A stretch of DNA of 64,000 nucleotides from Nitrospira sp. (GCA_024998595.1 JACOEK010000003.1:1-64000), one strand, 5' to 3'; counted from the first letter of the stretch, positions 1 to 11,276 are shown. Program-made: numbers and translations. Notes: generated by a model from the sequence alone, not told the origin.

Positions 1-444
1 CGCGGAGGGTGCCGGGGGATCCGGGCGTGTGCAGGCCCCGAGGGTCAGGCAAAGAAGCATGGCCGAGAAATGTCGCAGTGGTCGTGTCATGGAACTGGGT
101 TCCCTTGCATCCTGTATCGGTCGATGTGTCGTTCGAGCATAGTCTTCCGGCCGGTCAAGGTGCTGAGTCCGTTTGGAGGTGTCTGGGCGGTACGGATCCC
201 TATGACTGGGCACACGTTTTTCAGGAACGGTGAGGGCGGGATGCAGGACCAACAGGAATGGTGCGATTCGCACGGGCTGGACCAAATATGCAAGAAGATC
301 AGCCTATTCCATGATGGCCACGTAGTGCATACTGGCCTGCGCGCTCACACTGTTATTAGAACACCGGCGACTTTCGCCTGTCAATTCCAGGAGATGGACC
401 TGGTCTCCGAAGGAGGCCTGGCGGGGATCGCGAGGATGGTAGGA
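1..444. other. Left-edge stretch with no supported gene
   Basis: I find no convincing gene here. Open frames exist on both strands, but their translations are rich in Cys, Trp and Arg in a way that looks like out-of-frame GC-rich DNA, and none resembles a family I know. There is no tRNA-like cloverleaf or T-loop sequence and no clear terminator after the SAM hydrolase gene, which ends at 445. A gene running off the left edge cannot be excluded. Confidence 0.4.
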
Positions 445-1245
445 TTAACTGAGCTCGATTCGCGCGCCTCTGACCACATTCAACCGGTCGGCCGCGCGAC
501 CTTCTTTCAGGAACACCTCGACATATCCGTTACTGTTGATCAGTGCCCGTGGAGTATCGACCGACCCCTCCGCGTAAGTATGCACGAGGCTGTCGATTGT
601 CAGGCCCCCGATGCGAATGTACGGGTCGGAGCGTTTGCTGACACCTCGCACCTCCCGGATGTGGTACGCGGTGAGGTTGGAGATCAGATTGCCGAATCGG
701 TCGATATAAACAATCTCTCCCGCCATGGCATGCTTGTCCCAAGAGGGTTCAGCAATCGGCAGGCGTTCATAGTTGGGGACGAGCCGGCCGAAGGATCCGA
801 CCGGTTGGCCTTTGGTCAACCAGGCCGCGGCGGGAGCGAAGAGGTCGCGCCCATCGAAGGTGGCGCCTTCGGAGTCCAGCCGGTACTGCCGGTTTTCGAG
901 GTGTCGTACTTCGACGCCCGTTTCTTCCTGGTAAATGTGGGTGAACAATCCGTTGTCCGGGCCGATAAATGAGTAGCGCGAGGACGAGACCAGCAGTGGC
1001 CGTCTGGCGGTGCCTACGCCGGGATCCACGACCGCGACATGAATGGTGCCGTCCGGAAAATAGCGATAGCAGGATTTGAGCAGATACGCGGCATCCGCCA
1101 CATCGTGCGGCGTGACGTGATGCGACAGATCCACAATCTGCGCCTGGGGATTGATGTTGAGGATGACGCCCTTCACACTGGCCACGAAATAATCGCGGTC
1201 GCCGAAATCCGTCAACAGTGTGATAAGGGGAATGGTTACCGGCAT
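445..1245 (-). CDS. SAM hydrolase / SAM hydroxide adenosyltransferase (DUF62 family)
   Basis: 266-residue cytosolic protein of the S-adenosyl-L-methionine hydroxide adenosyltransferase (DUF62) family, whose characterised members split SAM to adenosine and methionine; some relatives are halogenases. The family signatures are visible: TDFGDRD at residues 12-18, VDPGVG at 73-78, GPDNG at 95-99 and FDGRDLFAP at about 130-138, with the length of a full family member. I see no chlorinase-specific feature, so hydrolase activity is the default inference. It is the last gene of the pyrimidine transcription unit, 80 bases after greA, without an obvious link to pyrimidine metabolism. The Shine-Dalgarno sequence is weak, so the exact start is less certain than the identity. 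Confidence 0.9.
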   Translation of the reverse strand: MPVTIPLITLLTDFGDRDYFVASVKGVILNINPQAQIVDLSHHVTPHDVADAAYLLKSCYRYFPDGTIHVAVVDPGVGTARRPLLVSSSRYSFIGPDNGLFTHIYQEETGVEVRHLENRQYRLDSEGATFDGRDLFAPAAAWLTKGQPVGSFGRLVPNYERLPIAEPSWDKHAMAGEIVYIDRFGNLISNLTAYHIREVRGVSKRSDPYIRIGGLTIDSLVHTYAEGSVDTPRALINSNGYVEVFLKEGRAADRLNVVRGARIELS

Positions 1246-1325
1246 GAGATAAACCGGGACCGGGCATGCGAACGAAGTTGCGCGCGGGACGAGAGCGGGA
1301 GTGATAGACGGGCTGCCATGGGCGC

Positions 1326-1802
1326 TTACAATTCCTCGAAACGGATTTCCATCACTTCGTATTCCACCACCTTGACGGGAGTCGTCACCTCCACCAGGTC
1401 GCCGACTCGCTTGCCGATCAGGGCCCGGCCCACCGGCGATTGAACGGAAATACGCGAAAACTTAAGGTCCGCTTCATCCTGCCCGACCAGGGTATATTGC
1501 TTCTTAGCCTGGGCTTCCTGTTCGATCAACACGACGGTGGCGCCGAACACCACGGTGTCGCTCGTGCGGCCGGCAATGTCGATGATCCGGCAGTCGGCCA
1601 GTTTACCCTTCAACTCCGCCAGGCGCGCCTCGATGAAACCCTGCCGCTCTTTCGCGGCATCGTATTCGGCATTTTCGCTCAGATCGCCATGCGCGCGTGC
1701 TTCTGCAATCGCCTCGATGACGCGCGGCCGCTCCACTTTATGGAGCCGATCCAATTCGGCTTTCAGCGCTTCGTATCCTTTTCTCGTAATCGGTGTCGGC
1801 AT
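1326..1802 (-). CDS. greA: Transcription elongation factor GreA
   Basis: 158-residue GreA, which enters the RNA polymerase secondary channel and stimulates cleavage of backtracked transcripts. The N-terminal coiled-coil contains the acidic tip sequence DLSENAEYDAAKE at about residues 41-53, followed by the FKBP-like C-terminal domain ending near VVEYEVMEI. I chose the ATG at 1802 because GGGGGAAG lies just upstream and the encoded protein then starts like other GreA proteins (MPTPITRKGYEAL); a longer frame to 1922 adds only low-complexity residues. It lies 144 bases downstream of carB on the same strand. GreA next to carB recurs in several bacterial groups. Confidence 0.96.
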   Translation of the reverse strand: MPTPITRKGYEALKAELDRLHKVERPRVIEAIAEARAHGDLSENAEYDAAKERQGFIEARLAELKGKLADCRIIDIAGRTSDTVVFGATVVLIEQEAQAKKQYTLVGQDEADLKFSRISVQSPVGRALIGKRVGDLVEVTTPVKVVEYEVMEIRFEEL

Positions 1803-1946
1803 ATCTTCCCCCCGATGACCATTGAAACCGGTTTCCGGTGGCGCCTGGTGGTCGTCTCGCCGGTTACCCCGCGTCCAGGAATGCGTGACGGAGTCGTGTC
1901 CATTCCTGGAACCTGTTGTCAATTATCCCTCTGTCAGGACCTTCGC

Positions 1947-4900
1947 TCAATTCACCCGGTGATACTCCTGCAAGGCTCGGATGGCAAGCCCCTTTTTCAG
2001 GAGCGCTTCGATCCCCATCACCGCGGCCAGGGCTCCGCGCATCGTCGTGTAGTAGGGCACGCCTTTGTGCAGCGCCTCGCGCCGGATGGACAGGGAGTCG
2101 GTCTGCGCGGACGCGGTCCGCACCGTATTGACGACCAAGGCCACATCGCCATTCTTGATATGGTCGACGATGTGCGGCCGCCCCTCCTGCACCTTGTTGA
2201 CGACCTCCACCTGCATCCCCTGCTCGGTGAGGTGCGCGGCCGTGCCGGAGGTTGCGGTGATGCGGAATCCCAGCGCGACCAGCCGTTGGGCGACATCGCA
2301 CGCTCCGGCGCGGTCCTCACTTTTGACGCTGAGAAATGCGGTGCCCGAGGTTGGCAGGATGGCGCCGGCGCCGGCTTGGGATTTCACGAACGCCCAACCG
2401 AAATCGCTGTCGATGCCCATGACTTCCCCGGTGGACTTCATTTCCGGGCCGAGCAGCACGTCGACTCCGGCGAACTTCGTGAACGGGAACACCGCCTCCT
2501 TGACCGAGAGATGCGTCGGGGTGGGCGCCGTGGTGAAATTCAATTGCTGGAGCGATTTGCCCACCATGACCTTCATGGCCAGTTTGGCCAGCGGAACGCC
2601 GATGGCTTTGCTGACGAAGGGTACGGTGCGCGACCCGCGCGGATTGACCTCCAGCACATAGATGGTCTGATCCTTCACGGCGAACTGCGCGTTCATGAGG
2701 CCAATCACGCCGAGCTCCAAGGCCAGCGCGGTCATCTGGCGGCGGATTTCTTCGATCGTCGCGGAGTCCAGCGTATACGGCGGCAATGAACAGGCGGAAT
2801 CGCCGGAATGGACGCCCGCTTCCTCGATGTGTTCCATGATGCCCGCCACGACCACGGTCGTGCCGTCAGAGATGGCATCCGCGTCGATCTCGATGGCATC
2901 GCGCAAATACTTATCGATGAGCACCGGATGTTTCTCCGATGCCTTGACCGCCGTGTTCATATAGTGGAGCAGCCCCGCCTCGTCGTAGACGATCTGCATG
3001 GACCGTCCGCCGAGCACATACGACGGCCGCACCATCACGGGATAAGTAATGTCGGCGGCGATCTTCAAGGCTTCCTCGACGGAATGGGCCATGCCGCTCT
3101 CGGCTTGCCGCAAACCGAGTTTGTCGAGGAGTTCGCGGAAGCGGGCGCGATCTTCCGCGCGATCGATCGCATCCGGGCTGGTGCCGAGAATTGTCACGCC
3201 GGCGCGCGACAGGGAGAGCGCCAGTTTCAAGGGGGTCTGCCCTCCGAATTGTAGTACCACGCCCATCGGTTGTTCCCGTTCGACGATGTTGAGCACGTCT
3301 TCTTCCGTCAGCGGCTCAAAATAGAGGCGGTCGGAGGTGTCGTAGTCCGTGCTGACCGTCTCGGGGTTGCAATTGACCATGATGGTTTCGATCTGCTCTT
3401 CGCGCAGCGCCATCGCGGCATGCACGCAGCAGTAGTCGAACTCGATCCCCTGCCCGATCCGGTTCGGCCCGCCGCCGAGAATGACGACTTTCTTTTTGTC
3501 GGTCGGTCGGGCTTCGCATTCCCGCTCATAGGTCGAGTAGAGATACGGCGTGTGGGCCTCGAATTCAGCCGCGCAGGTATCGACGCGTTTATAGGTCACG
3601 CTACGAGGGTGCGTGCCTTGGCCGAGGGCCGATCGCCAACCCCGGACCGTGCTTTGGCTCACGCCCAAGAGCTGCGCTAACCGTTCGTCGGCAAAGCCCA
3701 ACTGTTTCGCCTCGATCAGAAGTTCCGGTCGCAGTCCGGCGGAGCCGACGGCTGCACGTTCGGCCACAATCCGAGGCTCGAACTCGACGATTTCACGAAT
3801 CTGTTCCAGAAACCAGGGGTCGATTTTTGTCAGCGCAAACAACTCGTGATTCGTCATGCCGAGGCGTATGCCGTCGGCCAGACGCCACAGTCGGTCTGGA
3901 AGGGGTGTGCGCACGGCCTTGCGAACCTGCTCCGCCGCCTCGTCCCGATCGAGTGACGGCGACACGCCGAGATCGAGGCCCATTTTCGAGCTGAAGCCGA
4001 ATTGATCGACCTCCATGGATCGGATCGCTTTCTGAAGCGATTCCTTAAACGTGCGCCCGATAGCCATGACCTCGCCGACCGATTTCATCTGCGTGGTCAG
4101 CGTGGGATCGGCGCCGGGAAATTTCTGAAAGGCGAAGCGCGGAATTTTTACGACGACGTAATCGATCGTCGGCTCAAACGAAGCTTTCGTGACGCCGGTG
4201 ATATCGTTGGTGATCTCGTCGAGGGTGTAGCCGACGGCCAGCTTGGCCGCAATCTTGGCGATGGGAAATCCCGTCGCCTTCGATGCCAGAGCCGAGCTGC
4301 GGGAGACGCGTGGGTTCATTTCGATCACGACCATTTCGCCGTTCACCGGATTCATGCCGAACTGGATGTTGGCTCCTCCGGTATCGACGCCGATCTCGCG
4401 AATGATGCGGACTGCCGCATCCCGCAGCATCTGGTATTCCTTGTCGGTCAAGGTGAGCGCCGGCGCCACGGTGATACTGTCGCCCGTATGCACGCCCATT
4501 GGATCGAGGTTCTCGATCGGACAGATGATGACCACATTATCTTTCAGGTCGCGCATCACTTCGAGTTCGAACTCTTTCCAGCCGATGACGGACTGTTCGA
4601 TGAGCACCTGGCGGACCGGGCTCATGGCCAGGCCCCATTCCACCTGCGTCCGGAACTCTTCAATGTTGTAGGCGATGTTCCCGCCGGTTCCGCCCATGGT
4701 GAAGGAGGGCCGTACAATCGCCGGGAACTGCGTGCGGCGGACCACTTCTTCGGCTTCTTGGAGCGACGTGGCGACTCCGCTGTCCGGCACGCGCAGGCCG
4801 ATTTTCCACATCGCCTGCCGGAACGCGTCACGATCTTCGGCTTTATGGATGGCCTCGATCGACGCGCCGATCAGCTTCACGCCGTATTTTTCCAGCACAC

Positions 4901-5216
4901 CCCGTTTAGCCAGGCCGATGGCGGTATTCAAGGCCGTCTGCCCGCCCATGGTCGGCAGGAGCGCATCCGGCCGTTCGCATTCGATGACTTTTTCCACCAC
5001 GTCCAGCGTGATCGGTTCGATGTAGGTCCGGTCGGCAAAATCCGGGTCGGTCATGATCGTGGCCGGATTGCTGTTGATCAGGATGACGCGGTAACCCTCT
5101 TCTTTGAGAGCCTTGCAGGCCTGTGTACCGGAATAATCGAATTCGCAGGCTTGCCCGATCACGATGGGGCCGGAGCCGATCAAGAGAATGGAGCGGATGT
5201 CTGTCCGTCGTGGCAC
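1947..5216 (-). CDS. carB: Carbamoyl-phosphate synthase large subunit
   Basis: 1089 residues, close to the usual 1070-1090. The enzyme makes carbamoyl phosphate from bicarbonate, ATP and ammonia delivered by CarA, for pyrimidine and arginine synthesis. Two homologous ATP-grasp halves are visible, each starting with a nucleotide-binding loop ([19 protein letters not shown] near residue 11 and [17 protein letters not shown] near 570). The oligomerisation domain lies between them, and a C-terminal MGS-like allosteric domain (about 950-1089) usually binds UMP or ornithine. The start is a GTG preceded by GAGGT at good spacing. It follows the M48 protease gene by 21 bases and is separated from carA by sppA and that protease. 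Confidence 0.98.
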   Translation of the reverse strand: MPRRTDIRSILLIGSGPIVIGQACEFDYSGTQACKALKEEGYRVILINSNPATIMTDPDFADRTYIEPITLDVVEKVIECERPDALLPTMGGQTALNTAIGLAKRGVLEKYGVKLIGASIEAIHKAEDRDAFRQAMWKIGLRVPDSGVATSLQEAEEVVRRTQFPAIVRPSFTMGGTGGNIAYNIEEFRTQVEWGLAMSPVRQVLIEQSVIGWKEFELEVMRDLKDNVVIICPIENLDPMGVHTGDSITVAPALTLTDKEYQMLRDAAVRIIREIGVDTGGANIQFGMNPVNGEMVVIEMNPRVSRSSALASKATGFPIAKIAAKLAVGYTLDEITNDITGVTKASFEPTIDYVVVKIPRFAFQKFPGADPTLTTQMKSVGEVMAIGRTFKESLQKAIRSMEVDQFGFSSKMGLDLGVSPSLDRDEAAEQVRKAVRTPLPDRLWRLADGIRLGMTNHELFALTKIDPWFLEQIREIVEFEPRIVAERAAVGSAGLRPELLIEAKQLGFADERLAQLLGVSQSTVRGWRSALGQGTHPRSVTYKRVDTCAAEFEAHTPYLYSTYERECEARPTDKKKVVILGGGPNRIGQGIEFDYCCVHAAMALREEQIETIMVNCNPETVSTDYDTSDRLYFEPLTEEDVLNIVEREQPMGVVLQFGGQTPLKLALSLSRAGVTILGTSPDAIDRAEDRARFRELLDKLGLRQAESGMAHSVEEALKIAADITYPVMVRPSYVLGGRSMQIVYDEAGLLHYMNTAVKASEKHPVLIDKYLRDAIEIDADAISDGTTVVVAGIMEHIEEAGVHSGDSACSLPPYTLDSATIEEIRRQMTALALELGVIGLMNAQFAVKDQTIYVLEVNPRGSRTVPFVSKAIGVPLAKLAMKVMVGKSLQQLNFTTAPTPTHLSVKEAVFPFTKFAGVDVLLGPEMKSTGEVMGIDSDFGWAFVKSQAGAGAILPTSGTAFLSVKSEDRAGACDVAQRLVALGFRITATSGTAAHLTEQGMQVEVVNKVQEGRPHIVDHIKNGDVALVVNTVRTASAQTDSLSIRREALHKGVPYYTTMRGALAAVMGIEALLKKGLAIRALQEYHRVN

Positions 5217-5237
5217 AATTGACCTCGAATCAAGAAG

Positions 5238-6218
5238 TTAACCGGTCGGCAGAGGCGCCTCGGGCATGGGCCCCACCGGGGGCCGGTAGGGTTGGATCGG
5301 ACCGGCCGGGATTGCCGGGGCCTTTCCTGCGGGATGATAATGTTTCATGGCATCGGGGATCCAGGCCTCGATCTGATTAATGCGGGTGACATCGGATGGA
5401 TGCGTCGAGAGGAATTCCGGAATCGCCTGCTGCGAACGGAAACACAGCTTATTGATCATGGCGCGCGGACAGCCGCTCATCCGTTCCCAAAACGACACGG
5501 CTTCGCGCGGGTCATACCCTGCCTCGGCCATCAAGCGCAGACCGATCAAATCCGCTTCCGACTCCTGGCGGCGGTCGAAGGGCAAGGAGACGCCGACGCC
5601 ATACACGGTCATCGCGGCCATGGCCGCATCCGGCCGTCCCACGGCCGCGCCGGCGCCCAAGGCGGCCAGTTGTCCGATCTGTTCGAGAATGCCGCGACTC
5701 ATCCGCTCCGCTCCATGGCGCTGCAGGGCATGCGCCACCTCATGACCCATGACGGTCGCCAGCCCGTCTTCGGTCTTGGTCACTTTCAAAATGCCGGTGA
5801 ACACCGCAACCTTGCCACCGGGCAGCGCAAAGGCGTTGATCGTGCGATCGTCTTGAATGACGGCGAATTCCCATTGGTATTCCGGCTTGTTCGCCGCTTT
5901 GGCGATGCGGTTGCCCACCCGGTGCACCATCTCGTTGAGCTCCGCGTTGTCGCTCAAGGGCGCTTGCCGGAGCACTTCCCGGAAGGCCGAGAGGCCCATC
6001 GCCATTTCTTTTTCTTCCGAGAGATAAATGAATTGGTCGCGCGCCGTGCCGGGCGCGCGTTGGCAACCCCCGAGGGATTGCAGCAGGCCCGTTGCCGCTC
6101 CAAGCCCCATGGTCGTGGCCAGCAGCGAGGCCGCGCGCGCACCGAGGGCGAGAGCCGAGCGGCGCCCGATCGGCGTATTGAGCAGCGTTTCGATTGAATG
6201 TCGGTTTGACGGATACAT
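5238..6218 (-). CDS. M48-family zinc metalloprotease, predicted lipoprotein
   Basis: 326-residue periplasmic protease of the M48 (BepA/YfgC, LoiP-like) family, which degrades or refolds outer-membrane proteins in characterised members. The zinc motif HEVAH is at residues 159-163 and the third ligand region ESEAD at about 219-223. The N-terminus has paired arginines, a hydrophobic stretch and a lipobox ending LGGC (Cys52), suggesting an anchored lipoprotein; no TPR tail is present. I chose the ATG at 6218 because GGAG lies 8 bases upstream; an ATG 18 bases further up lacks this. It sits between sppA and carB in the pyrimidine unit. Family identity is firm, substrate unknown. Confidence 0.92.
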   Translation of the reverse strand: MYPSNRHSIETLLNTPIGRRSALALGARAASLLATTMGLGAATGLLQSLGGCQRAPGTARDQFIYLSEEKEMAMGLSAFREVLRQAPLSDNAELNEMVHRVGNRIAKAANKPEYQWEFAVIQDDRTINAFALPGGKVAVFTGILKVTKTEDGLATVMGHEVAHALQRHGAERMSRGILEQIGQLAALGAGAAVGRPDAAMAAMTVYGVGVSLPFDRRQESEADLIGLRLMAEAGYDPREAVSFWERMSGCPRAMINKLCFRSQQAIPEFLSTHPSDVTRINQIEAWIPDAMKHYHPAGKAPAIPAGPIQPYRPPVGPMPEAPLPTG

Positions 6219-6268
6219 CACGTCTACTCCATTCAATCAGCACCGGGCGGCGGAAGCAACTCACCGGC

Positions 6269-7237
6269 TCAGGGCATCCACAGATACATGAATTGTGGCG
6301 ACCCGCCTCGTACGACCGAGAGCAGATCGACGTTCGCCAGGCTGGCAAGGCTGGGGGCCGGCGCGACCAGCCGAGAATAGACATTGTTCTGATATTCGCC
6401 GGGCCGGCGATACGTCACGACCTTCGCCTCGATCAATCCGGCTTTTTTCTTGGCCAGCTCAATCGCGTCTTCGAGGTATCCGATGTCATCGACCAGTCCC
6501 GAGGCCTTGGCCTGTTCCCCGGAATAGATCCGGCCGTCGGCCAGTTTCTTGATGGTCTCGCCGTTCAACCCCGGGCGGCCTTCTTGCACGACCTGCAGAA
6601 AGCGTTGATAAAAGCCGTCGATCACGCCTTGGAAAATCGCTCGTTCTTCCGGCAGCATTGCCCGGAACGGCGAGCCCATATCCTTGCGCGGACCAGAAGT
6701 GACGGCATTCGTTTCCACGCCCACTTTTTCGAGCAATCCTCTGGCATTCACTGTCAGCATGATGACGCCGATGCTGCCCGTCACGGACGAGGGGTGAGCG
6801 AGCACGCTGTCGGCTGCGGCGGCGATGTAGTACCCGCCGGACGCGCCTACATCCATGATGGACGCTACGATCGGAAGTTTACGACTGGTCTTAAAGTTTT
6901 TCAGTTCATGATAAATGATGTCGGATGCCGTGACGGTCCCTCCCGGGCTGTTGATCCGGAGGACGATCGCCTTGACACGTTCGTCTTTTGCGGCCCGCTC
7001 CAATTCTTCCTTCACGGTGGCGAGCATGCCCGGCGAGGAATAGAACCCGTCCTTGTTTTCAGAGCTGATCACGCCCGACACATCCATCAACAACACCTTG
7101 TCTTTGCCGGTGCCGCTGACTTTGTGTTCTTCCAGCGCACCGGGGCCGGGCGGGAGGTTGATTGTGACGCAGGCGGCTTGCATCAAGGCCAGGGCCAGCA
7201 CAAAAAGAGCGGTCGAAAGCTGCCAGGGACTAGGCAT
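6269..7237 (-). CDS. sppA: Signal peptide peptidase SppA (S49 family)
   Basis: 322-residue short-form SppA, a membrane-associated serine protease that clears cleaved signal peptides. The nucleophile region GASGGYY places Ser133, and the general base is probably Lys185 in [11 protein letters not shown], giving the Ser/Lys dyad of S49 enzymes. The N-terminus is a hydrophobic segment with a lipobox-like QAAC (Cys23), so this copy may be a lipoprotein rather than a transmembrane protein. The start has GGAGA upstream. It overlaps the end of carA by 8 bases, so it is very likely co-translated with the pyrimidine genes although it has no known role there. Confidence 0.94.
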   Translation of the reverse strand: MPSPWQLSTALFVLALALMQAACVTINLPPGPGALEEHKVSGTGKDKVLLMDVSGVISSENKDGFYSSPGMLATVKEELERAAKDERVKAIVLRINSPGGTVTASDIIYHELKNFKTSRKLPIVASIMDVGASGGYYIAAAADSVLAHPSSVTGSIGVIMLTVNARGLLEKVGVETNAVTSGPRKDMGSPFRAMLPEERAIFQGVIDGFYQRFLQVVQEGRPGLNGETIKKLADGRIYSGEQAKASGLVDDIGYLEDAIELAKKKAGLIEAKVVTYRRPGEYQNNVYSRLVAPAPSLASLANVDLLSVVRGGSPQFMYLWMP

Positions 7238-8420
7238 GGTGTGTCTCCATCAATGCGACAAATTGTTCAAACAGGTAGGCGGAGTCATGTGGACCAGGAG
7301 ACGCTTCGGGATGGTATTGCACCGAAAAGACGGGGCGATCCAGGCAGCGCATGCCTTCGACGGACCCGTCGTTCAGGCTGGTGTGCGTCAATTGCACGCG
7401 ACCGAAGGGCGTGTCCACCACCGGGAGATCCTGTCCCAAGACCGGCGTCCCGCCGGGGAACCGCACGGCAAAGTTGTGATTCTGGGATGTGATTTCGACT
7501 TTTCTCGTGCGCAGGTCGATGACCGGATGATTGGCGCCATGATGGCCGAACTTCAGTTTATACGTGGAGAATCCCAGCGCCAAGCCGAGCAGCTGATGCC
7601 CCAGGCAGATGCCGAAAATCGGCACGCGGCCGATCAGATCACGCAGCGCCGTCATGGCATAAGGTACGCCTTCCGGGTCGCCGGGACCGTTCGACAGAAA
7701 CAATCCTTGCGGATTCAGGGCCAACACGTCCTTCGCCGAGGTCGAGGCCGGCACGACGGTAACCTCGCAACCGACATCCACCAGACGCCGCAAAATATTG
7801 TGTTTGACGCCGAAATCGTAGGCGACGACGCGCCAGGTTTTTGGCGTGGCTTGCGCGGTGCCCTGATCCGGCAGGGTGATCTTCGGCGCCCAATCGCCCG
7901 TACCGTCCTTCCACGGATAACGGCTAGGACAGGTGACCGTGGCGGCCAGGTCGCGCCCGATAATGCTCGGCGCCTGCCGGGCTTTTTCAGCCACCCGGTG
8001 CGGATCGAGATCGATGTGAGAAATCACCCCCTGTTGCGCGCCTTTCTCCCGCAGATGCCTGGTGAGGGCTCTGGTATCGATGCCCTCGATCGCCACGATA
8101 TTCGCCGCTTGCAAGTAGTCCTGTAGCGTCCCCTTGCTGCGCCAGTTGCTGGACACCCGGCTGGCTTCTTTCACCACGAAGCCTTCAGCCCAAATGCGAG
8201 TGGACTCGATGTCTTCCGGCGTGACGCCGTAGTTGCCGATCTGCGGAGCGGTCATGGTGACGATCTGCCCGCGATAGGAGGGGTCGGTCAGTACTTCCTG
8301 ATAGCCGGTCATGGCCGTGTTGAACACGACCTCGCCGCCGGTCTCCCCTTCAGCTCCCAAAGCTCGGCCTTCGAACCAGGTTCCATCGGCGAGCGCAAGA
8401 ATCGCTTTCTTCACTATCAC
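7230..8420 (-). CDS. carA: Carbamoyl-phosphate synthase small (glutaminase) subunit
   Basis: 396-residue subunit that hydrolyses glutamine and passes ammonia to CarB. The N-terminal CPSase domain carries [20 protein letters not shown]. The C-terminal class I amidotransferase domain carries the nucleophile elbow [13 protein letters not shown] and the His/Glu part of the triad in [10 protein letters not shown]. Length is normal. Its start overlaps the stop of the upstream DUF4149 gene by 4 bases (ATGA), and its end overlaps sppA by 8 bases, so the three genes are tightly coupled. Together with carB, pyrB, pyrC and pyrR it marks this unit as de novo UMP synthesis. Confidence 0.98.
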   Translation of the reverse strand: MIVKKAILALADGTWFEGRALGAEGETGGEVVFNTAMTGYQEVLTDPSYRGQIVTMTAPQIGNYGVTPEDIESTRIWAEGFVVKEASRVSSNWRSKGTLQDYLQAANIVAIEGIDTRALTRHLREKGAQQGVISHIDLDPHRVAEKARQAPSIIGRDLAATVTCPSRYPWKDGTGDWAPKITLPDQGTAQATPKTWRVVAYDFGVKHNILRRLVDVGCEVTVVPASTSAKDVLALNPQGLFLSNGPGDPEGVPYAMTALRDLIGRVPIFGICLGHQLLGLALGFSTYKLKFGHHGANHPVIDLRTRKVEITSQNHNFAVRFPGGTPVLGQDLPVVDTPFGRVQLTHTSLNDGSVEGMRCLDRPVFSVQYHPEASPGPHDSAYLFEQFVALMETHHA

Positions 8421-8926
8421 TCCTTCACTTGGATCCAGGATCGTACGCGCAGGGTCAACAGCGCGATACCGAGTCCCACATTCAGGATATACAGCACCCG
8501 CACCGGTTTATGCAGCTGAAAGAACGCCTCGAAGGCGGCTTTCCTCGCCTCCTCTCCTTTGGAGGCAAAGGCCTGCGCCTGCAGGGCGGCTGCCTGAGGA
8601 TGCAGCACAAACGTGATCACGCCGGCGGTGAGCAGCATCGCGCCCAGCAGCAACCATTCAGTTCTGGTGATGGCCTCGTCCGTCAGTGCCTGCTGATAGA
8701 GCCAGGCGCGCCACAGAATGCCCGCGACCAGGATCGCCGCTGCGCCGAGGACCAGCCGATTATACCCGTCGAAGGCGCGCGTCAAAAAAAATCCGCCCGT
8801 GTCCTGCCCGCCGAACGTGTTGAACACGGCGGGAATCACGGCTGCGACGAGCACCAGGAGCCCGCCGATCCAGACGGCCAGGGCCAGCATCTCGCAGGTG
8901 ACACAGGCGATCAATCCTTGGCGCAC
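8417..8926 (-). CDS. DUF4149-type small integral membrane protein
   Basis: 169-residue membrane protein with about four hydrophobic helices: residues 10-34, 58-78, 90-108 and 142-162. The pattern, with a conserved first helix followed by a soluble loop and AAALQAQAF before the last helix, matches the DUF4149 (TMEM205-like) family of unknown function. It lies between pyrC (13 bases away) and carA (4-base overlap), so it belongs to the pyrimidine transcription unit. No catalytic residues are recognisable. A role in pyrimidine synthesis cannot be claimed from position alone. Confidence 0.8.
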   Translation of the reverse strand: MRQGLIACVTCEMLALAVWIGGLLVLVAAVIPAVFNTFGGQDTGGFFLTRAFDGYNRLVLGAAAILVAGILWRAWLYQQALTDEAITRTEWLLLGAMLLTAGVITFVLHPQAAALQAQAFASKGEEARKAAFEAFFQLHKPVRVLYILNVGLGIALLTLRVRSWIQVKE

Positions 8927-8938
8927 GGTCCTCTGTTC

Positions 8939-10228
8939 CTACGCCCGTCGCCCGGGGCGATCGAGTTCGAAGACCACCCGTCCGGAGACGATCGTCGTGG
9001 TCACGCGCCCTTTGACCTTCCAGCCGGCGAACGGCGTGTTTCGGCTTTTGGAGCGAAACCGTGAGGGATCGACTTCCCACTCCAGGCCGGGATCGACGAT
9101 GGCCACGTCGGCCGGGGCGCCGACCGCCAGGGTGCCGGCGTTGAGACTAAACGCTTTGGCCGGGGCCGTGGCGAGTTTATCGACGGCTGATTCCAGCCTC
9201 AGCACGCCTTCTTCCACCAAGGCCAGCGTGAGTGGCAGGGCCGTTTCCAGGCCGACGATGCCGAAGGGCGCCTCGGTAAATTCCTGCTGTTTTTCCTGCG
9301 TCGCATGCGGCGCATGATCGGTCGCAATCACGTCGATGGTGCCGTCGCGCAATCCTTCCTTGATCGCCTGGACATCCTGGCTGGTTCGGAGCGGAGGATT
9401 CATCTTGGCGTGGGTGTTGTAGCCGCGCGTGAGTTCTTCCGTGAGGGTGAAGTGATGGGGACAAGCTTCCGCCGTGACCTTGAGTCCTCGCGCCTTGGCT
9501 TCGCGTACCATGCGGACCGAACCGGCGGTGCTGATATGCGCCAGATGCAGCCGTGCCCCGGTCAGTTCGGCGAGCGAGACATTGCGCGCCACCATCACAT
9601 CTTCCGCGGCCGAGGGAATGCCCGGCAGTCCGAGCTCGGTCGAGATCACGCCTTCATTCATGCATCCGCCTTCGGAGAGATGTAAGTCCTCGCAGTGATC
9701 GACAACCGGCACGTCGAACGCGCGCGCGTATTCCATGGCGCGCCGCATCACGAGACTGTTCATCACCGGCTTGCCATCGTCGGAAATCGCGACGCATCCG
9801 GCGCGGCGGAGATCGCCGATCTCGGCCAACTCCTTGCCTTCGGATCGTTTCGTGATGGCGCCGATTGGGTACAGGTGGGCGTTGCCCGCCGCCTTCGCTC
9901 GTTCGAGCATGAATTCGGTGACGGCCTGATTGTCGTTCACGGGATTGGTATTGGGCATCGCGCAGACGGTGGTGAACCCCCCCGCGACGGCGGCTTCCGT
10001 TCCCGACTGAATCGTTTCCTTATACTCAAAGCCCGGTTCGCGAAAATGGACATGGAGGTCCACAAAGCCCGGGATCACCAACTGTCCGGTCGCTTGAATT
10101 ACTGTGGCGCCGGCCGGGACGGTGAGCGTGGGCCCGACCGCTGAAATCTTCCCGTGTTCAATCAGGACATCCGCGACGCCGTTCACGCGTCCGGGATCGA
10201 TGACATGACCGCCCTTGATCAAGATCAT
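8939..10228 (-). CDS. pyrC: Dihydroorotase (class I)
   Basis: 429-residue zinc amidohydrolase that interconverts carbamoyl aspartate and dihydroorotate. The metal-binding HxH is in DLHVHFREPG (His59, His61), a further ligand region is VDHCEDLHLSEGG, and the catalytic aspartate region is DVIATDHAPH; the small C-terminal beta-domain is present. The length and the intact metal motifs fit an active class I enzyme rather than the inactive pyrC' form that accompanies some PyrB proteins. It lies 110 bases downstream of pyrB on the same strand. Confidence 0.97.
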   Translation of the reverse strand: MILIKGGHVIDPGRVNGVADVLIEHGKISAVGPTLTVPAGATVIQATGQLVIPGFVDLHVHFREPGFEYKETIQSGTEAAVAGGFTTVCAMPNTNPVNDNQAVTEFMLERAKAAGNAHLYPIGAITKRSEGKELAEIGDLRRAGCVAISDDGKPVMNSLVMRRAMEYARAFDVPVVDHCEDLHLSEGGCMNEGVISTELGLPGIPSAAEDVMVARNVSLAELTGARLHLAHISTAGSVRMVREAKARGLKVTAEACPHHFTLTEELTRGYNTHAKMNPPLRTSQDVQAIKEGLRDGTIDVIATDHAPHATQEKQQEFTEAPFGIVGLETALPLTLALVEEGVLRLESAVDKLATAPAKAFSLNAGTLAVGAPADVAIVDPGLEWEVDPSRFRSKSRNTPFAGWKVKGRVTTTIVSGRVVFELDRPGRRA

Positions 10229-10338
10229 AATGCGTTGCTCAGCTCCCCACGTAAATCATGTGAACATTGAATGCATGTGCGAGTGATGCCTTGTCCGGAC
10301 TGTGTTCCATGAAGACAGGGCTCACTCATCAGCACGTC

Positions 10339-11262
10339 CTAGGCATTGGCTCCCGACATGAGATACAAAATCCCCATACGCACTGCGACGCCGTTGGCCA
10401 CTTGATCGAGAATCACCGACGACAGGCTGTCCGCCACGTCCGGCGCAATTTCGACCCCACGGTTAATGGGTCCCGGATGCATGACGATGGCGCCTGGTTC
10501 GGCCAGTTTCACCCGGTCGTTGGTCAATCCATACTGCCGCGCATATTCGCGGATGGTCGGGAACAGCGCGCGACCCTGGCGCTCTAGTTGAAGCCGCAGC
10601 ATCATGATGACATGCACGCCCCGCAGCCCTTCATCCAGGTTGTGGTACACATGCACGCCAAGTTGGTTGATGTGCAACGGAATCATGGTGGGCGGTCCCA
10701 CTACCCGCACCTCGGCCCCGAGTTTGGTGAGGGCGAAAATATTGGAGCGGGCTACCCGGCTGTGCGCGACGTCGCCGACAATGGCCACCTTGAGTCCGGC
10801 GAACCCCATACCCCGGCTGCGGATGGTGTAGAGGTCGAGCAAGGCCTGCGTCGGATGTTCGTGCCATCCGTCGCCGGCGTTGATGACGGAAGACTTCACG
10901 CCGCGGGCCAGCGTCTCCGCCGCGCCAGCCGAGGAATGTCGCAACACGATGATATCCGCCTGCATGGCTTCGATGTTGCGCGCGGTGTCCAGGAGGGTTT
11001 CGCCCTTCACCACGCTGCTGGAAGAGGGCGAAAAGTTGATGACATCGGCGCTGAGCCGTTTGGCGGCCAATTCAAACGATGTTCTGGTTCTCGTGCTTGG
11101 CTCGAAGAAGAGGTTCACCACAGTCTTGCCTCGCAAGGCCGGCACCTTCTTGATCTCCCGGCCGGAGACTTCTTTGAAGGAATCCGCCGTCTCCAGGATC
11201 AAGGCGATATCGGCGGCCGACAGGGTGGTCAGACTGAGCAGGTCTTTTCGTTTGAGCCCCAC
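10339..11262 (-). CDS. pyrB: Aspartate carbamoyltransferase catalytic subunit
   Basis: 307-residue enzyme that condenses carbamoyl phosphate with aspartate, the committed step of pyrimidine synthesis. The carbamoyl-phosphate loop STRTRTSFE is at residues 56-64; [11 protein letters not shown] and the aspartate-domain region [12 protein letters not shown] are intact. There is no pyrI regulatory subunit in the window, which agrees with control at the RNA level through PyrR. It follows pyrR with a 14-base gap, so the two are co-transcribed. Confidence 0.98.
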   Translation of the reverse strand: MGLKRKDLLSLTTLSAADIALILETADSFKEVSGREIKKVPALRGKTVVNLFFEPSTRTRTSFELAAKRLSADVINFSPSSSSVVKGETLLDTARNIEAMQADIIVLRHSSAGAAETLARGVKSSVINAGDGWHEHPTQALLDLYTIRSRGMGFAGLKVAIVGDVAHSRVARSNIFALTKLGAEVRVVGPPTMIPLHINQLGVHVYHNLDEGLRGVHVIMMLRLQLERQGRALFPTIREYARQYGLTNDRVKLAEPGAIVMHPGPINRGVEIAPDVADSLSSVILDQVANGVAVRMGILYLMSGANA

Positions 11263-11276
11263 GTCACGTTCTCCGG

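Noticed and set aside
1440-2789. A 449-codon plus-strand frame across greA and carB.
   Set aside because: Antisense shadow of greA and carB without any recognisable domain.
4002-5222. A 406-codon open frame on the plus strand opposite carB.
   Set aside because: It is an antisense frame of a highly conserved gene in GC-rich DNA; its translation has no family features and carB covers all of it.
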